This document shows, one piece after another, positions 1 to 3,928 of a stretch of 7,654 nt of DNA (positions are counted from its first letter, which is position 1; each line of letters opens with the position of its first letter). The stretch covers positions 1-7,654 of the forward strand of contig JBEKHI010000392.1 of the NCBI GenBank assembly GCA_050012355.1, in the 5' to 3' direction. The stretch is from JBEKHI01 sp050012355. Its GTDB lineage: Bacteria; Actinomycetota; Actinomycetes; Streptosporangiales; Streptosporangiaceae. The translations under genes were made by a program, and so were the position numbers. The notes under the pieces are model-generated. The model ran no database searches. It was not told the DNA's origin and was given only the letters and a program-made list of their open reading frames with translations.

Positions 1-137
1 GCCTGGTCGATGCTCGCGTGCAACGAGGTCACCAGGCTCGGGAGCGCGACGTTCACGATCGTGGTGTCGAGCAGCACCGCGAAGGTCCCGATACAGAGCA
101 CGATCAGCACGGCCCAGGGACGAGTCGGTCCTTTCAT
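1..137 (-). CDS. MFS transporter, DHA2 (EmrB/QacA-like) family, N-terminal fragment
   Basis: Only the first 45 codons are inside the window; the gene runs off the left edge. The translation starts MKGPTRPWAVLIVLCIGTF and continues into LLDTTIVNVALPSL. A short basic N-terminus is followed by transmembrane helix 1, which carries the LDxTIVNVALP signature typical of 14-helix drug:proton antiporters of the DHA2 family. Such proteins sit in the cytoplasmic membrane and export drugs or other small molecules using the proton gradient; the substrate cannot be told from this piece. No Shine-Dalgarno sequence precedes the ATG at 137, and a consensus TTGACA -35 box ends 32 bases upstream, so the transcript may be leaderless. 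The gene is divergent from the HxlR-type regulator, which is the usual arrangement for a repressor and the exporter it controls. The family call is firm and the substrate is unknown. Confidence 0.85.
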   Translation of the reverse strand, partial: MKGPTRPWAVLIVLCIGTFAVLLDTTIVNVALPSLVTSLHASIDQ

Positions 138-144
138 GAGACTG

Positions 145-174
145 ACCGTCGCATGGCCTAGTTAGTCTTGTCAA
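145..174 (-). promoter_or_regulatory. Promoter of the MFS transporter gene
   Basis: On the minus strand a perfect TTGACA (174-169) is followed after 18 bases by GACGGT (150-145), a weak -10 of the loose actinomycete type. The start point would lie at about 138, next to the ATG at 137. The -35 box overlaps that of the opposite promoter by five bases within the dyad spacer. The -35 is strong and the -10 is uncertain. Confidence 0.45.
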
Positions 175-186
175 GAGACTTACTCG
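158..186. promoter_or_regulatory. Imperfect dyad, likely HxlR operator between the divergent genes
   Basis: Two 11-base arms, CTAGTTAGTCT (158-168) and AGACTTACTCG (176-186), match as an inverted repeat at 9 of 11 positions around the 7-base spacer TGTCAAG. The inner seven bases (TTAGTCT / AGACTTA) match at 6 of 7. The size and symmetry suit a dimeric winged-helix regulator. The spacer contains the -35 boxes of both divergent promoters, so a protein bound here would block both. That the HxlR protein encoded next to it is the ligand is inference. Confidence 0.6.
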
Positions 187-196
187 GCTTTATGCT
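168..196 (+). promoter_or_regulatory. Promoter of the HxlR regulator gene
   Basis: TTGTCA (168-173) and TATGCT (191-196) are separated by exactly 17 bases and match the vegetative sigma consensus well. Transcription would start near 203-204, on the ATG at 204. This argues for a leaderless message and against the TTG at 168 or the ATG at 192 as the translation start. Confidence 0.6.
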
Positions 197-203
197 TTTC
201 GGC

Positions 204-650
204 ATGCGGCTGACTAGCTTGTCGGAGATGAACTGCTCGATCGCCCGGACCCTCGATGTCGTCGGCGAGTGGTGGACGCTGCTGATCGTGCGCGACGCGC
301 TGCGCGGGACCCGGCGGTTCGAGGACTTCCTCGCCAAGACCGGCATGGCGCGCGGCGTGCTCACCGCGCGGCTGCGCAAGCTGACGTCCGCGGGGATCCT
401 TGAGCGGGTGGCGTATAGCGAGCACCCGCCGCGTTTTGAGTACCAGCTGACTCCGAAGGGGCGAGCGCTTGGCCCCATCATCGGGGCGATGCTCGAGTGG
501 GGCGACACCTGGGCGCCGCTGCCCTCTGGTCCGCCGGTGGTGCTGGTACATGAGTCCTGCGGCGCCGCGATGTATCCGGTCCGTGTCTGCCCGTCGTGCG
601 GCGGCGCGATCACCGAGGGCAACGTCCGGACCGAGGCTGTGACATCATGA
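204..650 (+). CDS. HxlR-family winged-helix transcriptional regulator with C-terminal Cys cluster
   Basis: A 148-residue DNA-binding protein. Residues 11-90 form the HxlR winged helix: CSIARTLDVVGEWW and LLIVRDALRGTRRFEDF, a recognition-helix region (GVLTARLRKLTSAGIL), and a wing ending in YQLTPKGRAL. C11 occupies the N-terminal cysteine position that senses oxidants or electrophiles in several family members. The C-terminus adds H116-x2-C119 and C129-x2-C132 (HESCG, CPSCG), resembling a small zinc-ribbon. Start: the frame is open from a TTG at 168, but that codon lies inside the predicted operator and -35 box. The predicted start point at 203-204 makes ATG 204 a leaderless start; ATG 228 (MNCS) is the other candidate and would still keep the whole domain. 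The gene is divergent from an MFS exporter, so repression of that exporter and of itself is likely. The stop is 6 bases before rnhB, so the two may be co-transcribed. Confidence 0.85.
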   Translation: MRLTSLSEMNCSIARTLDVVGEWWTLLIVRDALRGTRRFEDFLAKTGMARGVLTARLRKLTSAGILERVAYSEHPPRFEYQLTPKGRALGPIIGAMLEWGDTWAPLPSGPPVVLVHESCGAAMYPVRVCPSCGGAITEGNVRTEAVTS

Positions 651-656
651 ACTCCC

Positions 657-1322
657 GTGACCGGGTATGAAATCGAGCGAGAGCTAGCCTCGCACGGGTT
701 GTCGCGTGTCGCGGGGGTCGACGAGGTGGGGCGCGGCGCGTGGGCCGGGCCGGTGACGGTGTGCGCGGTCGTGGTGCGCCCTGAGTTTCCCGTGCCGCCC
801 TCGGGGCTCACGGATTCCAAGCTGCTGTCGGCTGCTAAGAGGTCGGCTGTTTCTTCCGAGCTGTTGTCGTGGGTGGAGGCATACGGGATCGGGTCTTCTT
901 CCCACGAGGAAATCGACGCGGCCGGGATGACCGTGGCGCTGCGGCGGGCTGCTCACCGGGCGCTTTCGGCGTTGCCCTCGCCGCCCGACGCGGTGCTGCT
1001 CGACGGGTCGCACAACTACATCGGCTCGCCGTGGCAGGTGCGGTGCGAGGTGAAGGCGGACCTGCGTTCGGTTTCCGTGGCGGCCGCGTCGGTGATCGCG
1101 AAGGTCCACCGGGACTCGTTTATGGCGTCTTTGGCTGACGGCGCGCCGTGGGCGTTTGGCGAGAGCGCCGGGTACCCGTCTCCTGCTCATCAGGCGGCGT
1201 TGGCGTCTCTTGGGCCGTCGCCGTGGCACCGGCTGTCTTGGTCTTATCTGGACGATCTCCCGCAGTGGCGGCATCTGAAGGTGCGGCGTCCTGACATCGA
1301 GGGGCAACTGACTCTGCTCTGA
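657..1322 (+). CDS. rnhB: Ribonuclease HII
   Basis: A 221-residue cytoplasmic endonuclease that cleaves the RNA strand of RNA:DNA hybrids and starts removal of single ribonucleotides from DNA. The RNase HII signature AGVDEVGRGAWAGPV is at residues 19-33, LTDSK at 51-55, LLDGS at 114-118, and KADLRSVSVAAASVIAK at 133-149. The four metal-binding acidic residues expected in the family are present: D22, E23, D116 and D135. The length is normal. The GTG at 657 is the only suitable start ahead of the first motif; no clear Shine-Dalgarno sequence is visible, and the gene follows the HxlR stop by 6 bases, so it probably relies on the same transcript. The C-terminal GYPSPAHQAAL replaces the more usual GYGT-type motif. 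The gene is not beside rplS and lepB, its usual neighbours in actinomycetes, so it may be a second copy or a relocated one. Confidence 0.93.
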   Translation: MTGYEIERELASHGLSRVAGVDEVGRGAWAGPVTVCAVVVRPEFPVPPSGLTDSKLLSAAKRSAVSSELLSWVEAYGIGSSSHEEIDAAGMTVALRRAAHRALSALPSPPDAVLLDGSHNYIGSPWQVRCEVKADLRSVSVAAASVIAKVHRDSFMASLADGAPWAFGESAGYPSPAHQAALASLGPSPWHRLSWSYLDDLPQWRHLKVRRPDIEGQLTLL

Positions 1323-1335
1323 GTTGGCCAGAATT

Positions 1336-1355
1336 ATGGCCTATACTATAGCCAT
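1336..1355 (+). promoter_or_regulatory. Toxin-antitoxin promoter and palindromic operator
   Basis: ATGGCCTATACTATAGCCAT is an inverted repeat of ATGGC-C-TATA and TATA-GCCAT with one unpaired C in the left arm. It contains TATACT (1342-1347), a near-perfect -10 box. Transcription would start about 7 bases later, on the antitoxin ATG at 1354. No convincing -35 box is visible. A palindrome over the -10 is what autorepression by a Phd/YefM antitoxin, alone or with its toxin, would need; binding is inferred. Confidence 0.5.
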
Positions 1356-1635
1356 GGAAGTTCTTTCAATCGCCGAGGCCAAAGACAAGCTGTCTGCGGT
1401 GCTGAACGACGTGTCTTCGACCCATGAGCATTACACGATCACCCGGAACGGCCAGCCGGCCGCGGTACTGCTGCCAGTTGATGACCTTGAGGCATTGGAA
1501 GAAACCATCTTCTGGCTTGAGCGAGAGATCACCAGACTGCGGTCAGGTGAGCGTCCCGTAGACGGCCCGGACACCAGCGGGGACGAGATGGCGGCACTGA
1601 TGGAACGACGCCGCCGCGAGGCGGGGTCCGCGTGA
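1354..1635 (+). CDS. Type II antitoxin, Phd/YefM family
   Basis: A 93-residue protein. The N-terminal part is a Phd/YefM DNA-binding fold: EVLSIAEAKDKLSAVLNDV (residues 2-20), then YTITRNGQPAAVLLPVDDLEAL (27-48), where the short NGQPAAVL hairpin is the family hallmark. The charged C-terminus (residues 50-93, rich in E, R and D and ending MERRRREAGSA) would wrap around the toxin. The antitoxin neutralises the RelE protein and represses its own promoter. Start: ATG 1354 gives the usual family N-terminus and falls on the predicted transcription start; ATG 1336 and TTG 1324 are in frame but lie in the operator or further upstream. The last four bases overlap the toxin start (GTGA), so translation is coupled. 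The gene begins 31 bases after rnhB with its own promoter. Confidence 0.88.
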   Translation: MEVLSIAEAKDKLSAVLNDVSSTHEHYTITRNGQPAAVLLPVDDLEALEETIFWLEREITRLRSGERPVDGPDTSGDEMAALMERRRREAGSA

Positions 1636-1913
1636 GCGAGCCATATGGGCTTGTAATCAAGGCTCCGGCAAGGCGGGCCCTGGAGTTCACGCTCGCGCCC
1701 TCCGTGGCCTTCGCCGCCTGGGAGTTCATCTCAGGAGCGCTGCTCGAGAATCCGCAACGCGTCGGGAAGCCGCTGGTAGCGCCGGTTCAGGGCGATTGGT
1801 CCGCGAGGCGCGGACACTACCGGATCCGCTACCAGACCGATGCGGAGAAGCGAGTAGTCACGGTCCTGGAGGTTGTGGATCGCTCTGACATCTACCACCC
1901 TGGACGCCGCTGA
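1632..1913 (+). CDS. Type II toxin, RelE/ParE superfamily
   Basis: A 93-residue protein of normal RelE length. Motifs in order are IKAPARRAL near the N-terminus (9-17), NPQRVGKPL (40-48), GDWSARRGHYRIRY (54-67) and VTVLEVVDRSDIYHP (76-90). This is the RelE layout, with basic residues (R59, R60, R64, R66, R84) and a C-terminal tyrosine (Y88) in the places where RelE toxins carry the residues that cut mRNA in the ribosomal A site. The usual VxHRxDIY appears here as VVDRSDIY, with Asp for His. The GTG start overlaps the antitoxin stop by four bases, so it is expressed only with its partner. It looks intact. Ribosome-dependent mRNA cleavage is inferred from the family; a gyrase-directed ParE role is less likely but cannot be excluded. 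Confidence 0.88.
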   Translation: MSEPYGLVIKAPARRALEFTLAPSVAFAAWEFISGALLENPQRVGKPLVAPVQGDWSARRGHYRIRYQTDAEKRVVTVLEVVDRSDIYHPGRR

Positions 1914-1963
1914 CACGGAACCGGGGCCTCCGGGCGCGCCGATGCGACGCATGGGCTCAGAGG

Positions 1964-1991
1964 CTGTATGCTGTCTACGTTCCGCGATAAT
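1964..1991 (+). promoter_or_regulatory. Possible tRNA promoter
   Basis: GATAAT (1986-1991) resembles a -10 box and ends 8 bases before the tRNA; CTGTAT (1964-1969) is a poor -35 at 16 bases spacing. A second -10-like TATGCT lies at 1967-1972 and would give a longer leader. I cannot choose between them. The rest of 1914-1999 shows nothing else. Confidence 0.3.
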
Positions 1992-1999
1992 GCGGGGTT

Positions 2000-2072
2000 G
2001 GGGCTATAGCGCAGCTGGTAGCGCACCTCCATGGCATGGAGGGGGTCAGGGGTTCGAATCCCCTTAGCTCCA
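2000..2072 (+). tRNA. tRNA-Ala (anticodon GGC)
   Basis: A complete cloverleaf of 73 bases. The acceptor stem is GGGGCTA (2000-2006) with TAGCTCC (2065-2071), seven pairs including one G-U, and discriminator A at 2072. The D arm is GCGC/GCGC. The anticodon stem CCTCC/GGAGG has loop ATGGCAT and anticodon GGC at 2033-2035, reading GCC alanine codons. The T arm is AGGGG-TTCGAAT-CCCCT (2048-2064). The 3' CCA is not encoded (the next bases are CGC), so it must be added by the CCA-adding enzyme, as is common in actinomycetes. Integrative-element debris lies just to its right, which suggests the 3' end of this gene served as an attachment site. Confidence 0.95.
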
Positions 2073-2100
2073 CGCAATCCTGGAGTCTGTGAAGGCGGAC

Positions 2101-2143
2101 GGGAGCCATCTAGTCATGCAGACTTGGCTCCCTTTCTCGTTTT
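2101..2143 (+). terminator. Intrinsic terminator of the tRNA gene
   Basis: GGGAGCCA (2101-2108) pairs perfectly with TGGCTCCC (2125-2132). Inside it AGTC (2112-2115) pairs with GACT (2121-2124) around the loop ATGCA, leaving a 3-base bulge on the left side. The T-rich tract TTTCTCGTTTT follows. The hairpin begins 28 bases after the tRNA. Confidence 0.85.
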
Positions 2144-2209
2144 CCCGGTTGAAGATCGTGTTTATGGCCGTAACGCCCGTCGAGATCACAGGCCTGAGCT
2201 GGTGTAGAC

Positions 2210-2540
2210 CTTTCGGGCCGCGCGCTGACCAAGGCACCAATAGGGCCATGGCTCAACCCATGCGCCAGGTTTGCGCAGACCGTGGCCACGATGCCCACGC
2301 CAAGGCTCCATTGCGCCAGCCGTGGTACACGCTGGTTCCGACGGCTCGCCTCGAGCAACACCATCGACGCGACCCAGATAAGACCGTCCACCGTGAACGG
2401 CAGCAACCGCGCCGTCATACCCGACTCCCCCGTGAGAGCGCACCAGTTCGTAGGCGTGCTCGTACGAGATGATCGCGGCGACGTCCGCGACTGCAATTGA
2501 CCGCGAGCGCCGTCGTGATCCTGATGAGCCGATCAGTCAT
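2210..2540 (-). pseudogene. DUF2637 membrane protein, frameshifted and truncated
   Basis: The start is ATG 2540 with MTDRLIRITTALAV, the usual DUF2637 opening. At about 2495 the reading must shift to continue as AVADVAAIISYEHAYELVR. At the five-base C run 2427-2431 it shifts again to give ESGMTARLLPFTVDGLIW, followed by WSLGVGIVATVCANLAHGL and GPIGALVSA. The similarity then stops near 2210, before the WPA-type continuation expected. Joined together, the pieces give the N-terminal and middle part of a DUF2637 protein with its hydrophobic helices (around FTVDGLIWVASMVLL and SLGVGIVATVCANLA). DUF2637 proteins are encoded on Streptomyces-type integrative elements and plasmids, near transfer and replication genes; their role is not known to me. 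Two frameshifts plus loss of the 3' part make it non-functional. The start overlaps the stop of the preceding remnant (TGATG). Confidence 0.75.
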
Positions 2541-2632
2541 CAGCACAGTTCCTCAAGGAACGACGCCACCGCCGAATCGTCATCCGTGCAGCCCATGGCC
2601 CGTAGCTCGGCGCCCATCAGGGCCGTGATCGC
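2540..2632 (-). pseudogene. C-terminal tail of an unidentified element gene
   Basis: Thirty codons are open from GCG at 2632 to the TGA at 2540-2542. They read ITALMGAELRAMG, then CTDDDSAVASFLEELC, an acidic, helical-looking C-terminus. An in-frame TAG stands just upstream at 2633-2635, and similarity to integrase begins about 20 bases further, so a junction lies in between. The stop overlaps the DUF2637 start by one base (TGATG), the mark of a translationally coupled operon, so this was a real gene just upstream of DUF2637. I do not recognise the family. Confidence 0.4.
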
Positions 2633-2654
2633 CTAATCGAGGTTGAATAGACGG

Positions 2655-3362
2655 TTGGTGCACGTCGAGGGCCGCGAACAGCGAGCCGCAGGTCTTGCGA
2701 GCGCCATGCACAGTGATCCTCGGGATCTAGGCGGCGATGATGCAGCGATCGAAGCTCCGGTTGAAATTACGCGGTTCGATCGGGGTACCGTACCGGGTGG
2801 TGAAAACCAGCCCGTTATCGCCCCAGGTACCTGCGGCATGGTTCCGGTCGGCATCCTGCCGCTTCCTGCGGATCTTCAAGGCTGTCAGGCATACGCTCGG
2901 GAGCGGAAGCGGTGCTTCGGATGATTCGGTCTTGACCTCCCGCAGCACGAGCTGATGCCGGGCACGCTGGAGCTGCTCCCCCACGTAGAGTTCACCGGAT
3001 TCCAGGTCGATCTGGTCCCAGGCGAGGCCGAGGACGAGCACTAGGACGAAAGCGGCGTGCAGTGTCTCGCCTCAATGCCAGGCTGATTCCAGGAACCAGC
3101 GGGCGTCATCGACAGTCCATGATTTGCGTTTGCGGCTTTTCTTCACAACGCGTTTCGGAGTGAGGCCTTTGGCTGCGGCCGGATTCCGGCTGATGGTCTC
3201 ATCTTCGATGGCGCAGCCGAGTGCAGCACGAAGCGCGTCTCACGCGCCTATGCATGTTGAAACTTACAGGATGTCGCCGCGGCATTTGCCGATGGCACAG
3301 CACCGGCGTTTCGTTTCCGGCCGGGCTGCGTCTTTTCCCTCGGCACAGCACTGACAGGTGAC
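2655..3362 (-). pseudogene. Tyrosine recombinase (integrase) pseudogene of actinomycete element type
   Basis: One reading frame gives, from high to low coordinate, TCQCCAEGKDAARPE and KRRCCAIGKC, then ALRAALGCAIEDETISRNPA, KSWTVDDARWFLESA, DQIDLESGELYVGEQLQR, REVKTESSEAPLPLP, DNGLVFTTRYGTPIEPRNFN and ITVHGARKTCGSLFAALDVH. This is the core-binding and catalytic part of integrases found on Streptomyces-type integrative elements. Four stops interrupt the same frame: 3264-3266, 3240-3242, 3072-3074 and 2727-2729. The catalytic lysine region (VKT) and the HxxR box (HGAR, near 2700) remain. The segment RKGEVLGL, carrying the first catalytic arginine in relatives, is missing between LVLGL and AWDQ. 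Similarity ends at LDVH, so the second histidine and the tyrosine are lost. Upstream of about 3400 the N-terminal domain is not recognisable. It cannot catalyse recombination. Confidence 0.85.
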
Positions 3363-3612
3363 GGCGAGGCCGCGCCGGATTTGACGCGGGGACCCATCGC
3401 GGCGACTCCCATCGGGCTGATACCGGCGGCCCGAGAAGCCGCCCGATCGCGGGCAAGCGTAGGAGCCGTCACTCGTGTAGAATCCACCGCTCCGTCGCAC
3501 ACAGACTGACCGTCTGTCTGTGCCATCGGCATTTCAGAACAGGCTGCTGCCGTCAATGGGCTCTTGAAGGTCGCGGCTGATTGCTAACGCTTTAATCCTC
3601 AGCCTAGAACGT
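3363..3612. other. Gene-free spacer with an inverted repeat
   Basis: No coding sequence here is convincing. The lowest part (to about 3400) may be a worn extension of the integrase core-binding domain. An inverted repeat, CACAGAC (3500-3506) with GTCTGTG (3516-3522), and the alternative ACAGAC (3501-3506) with GTCTGT (3512-3517), could form a short hairpin. No T-rich tract follows on either strand, so I do not call it a terminator. Confidence 0.5.
3575..3604 (-). terminator. Possible terminator after the immunity gene
   Basis: In the minus-strand transcript GGCTGA (3604-3599) pairs with TCAGCC (3580-3575), six perfect pairs, beginning 8 bases after the stop codon of the immunity gene. Two further A-T pairs are possible with a bulge. 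There is no U tract, which is not rare in actinomycetes. The position is right and the structure is weak. Confidence 0.35.
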
Positions 3613-3909
3613 TCACACCTGAAGCGTCGGATTCGGGTTCGGTGTACCGCGAAGTGTAGGGTCTGTAGCTATCACCGCGGAAGGCATGGACTCTATGGCT
3701 CCATCTTCCTTGCGTACAACGGTCACGCCACCGATGGTTTCATATGACTTATCGCCATCTACGAGGAACTCTTTCGCACCGATAGCGAAGACATAGAACT
3801 CATCGGTCTCCGTGATGGTCCGATCATCGAGACAGAATGTTCCGTGGCTCCAGTTGGGTTCGAAACGTGCTCGCACGGCATCCCGTGCTTCTTCGTACGT
3901 TACTGGCAC
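3613..3909 (-). CDS. YrhB/Imm35-like immunity protein
   Basis: A 98-residue cytoplasmic protein. It begins PVTYEEARDAVRARFE, the usual N-terminal helix of the YrhB/Imm35 group, then DEFYVFAIGAKEFLVDGD and GGVTVVRKEDGAIES, the beta-sheet motifs (a YVF-type strand and a V-x-K-x-DG turn) that mark the fold. Members of this family occur next to polymorphic toxins and bind and neutralise them. Start: GTG 3909 has a good ribosome-binding site 8 bases upstream and gives the family N-terminus; the ATG at 3951 would overlap the toxin gene by 23 bases and add 14 atypical residues. It lies 19 bases after the toxin stop in the same operon. Two 60-base lines I counted inside it are 52-53% G+C, far below the ATPase gene. 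The immunity role is inferred from fold and position. Confidence 0.7.
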   Translation of the reverse strand: MPVTYEEARDAVRARFEPNWSHGTFCLDDRTITETDEFYVFAIGAKEFLVDGDKSYETIGGVTVVRKEDGAIESMPSAVIATDPTLRGTPNPNPTLQV

Positions 3910-3917
3910 TCGTGCTG

Positions 3918-3924
3918 CCCTTTC
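3918..3924 (-). promoter_or_regulatory. Ribosome-binding site fixing the immunity gene start
   Basis: GAAAGGG on the minus strand lies 8 bases ahead of GTG 3909, within the 19-base gap after the toxin stop. It is a strong, well-spaced Shine-Dalgarno sequence and supports GTG 3909 over ATG 3951. Confidence 0.65.
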
Positions 3925-3928
3925 ATTA

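Larger units (their letters stand above)
2073..3400. mobile_element. Decayed integrative element remnant next to tRNA-Ala
   Basis: This stretch holds only broken genes, all on the minus strand and all of types found on actinomycete integrative and conjugative elements: an integrase, a DUF2637 membrane protein, and a short tail of an unknown gene. It starts right after the tRNA-Ala terminator. I found no second copy of the tRNA 3' end in the window, so the far attachment site is either lost or outside. The right boundary is approximate, set where integrase similarity fades. The order integrase, unknown tail, DUF2637 (in the direction of transcription) does not match pSAM2-type elements, where rep, xis and int stand together at the end; this suggests deletion and rearrangement. 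Confidence 0.6.

Noticed and set aside
168..203. Longer HxlR protein starting at TTG 168 or ATG 192
   Set aside because: These codons lie within the predicted -35/-10 region and operator, and the added residues do not resemble the family.
684..1307. A 207-codon open frame on the - strand opposite rnhB
   Set aside because: The product is an arginine/proline-rich string without any motif, while the + strand has all RNase HII motifs.
1925..1945. G+C-rich potential hairpin (CCGG...CCGG) after the RelE gene as a terminator
   Set aside because: The stem is only four pairs, no T tract follows, and such short repeats are common at this G+C content.
3856..3864. GGGTTCGAA resembling the tRNA T-loop as a second attachment site
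   Set aside because: Only nine bases match and the flanks diverge at once; it lies inside the immunity gene.
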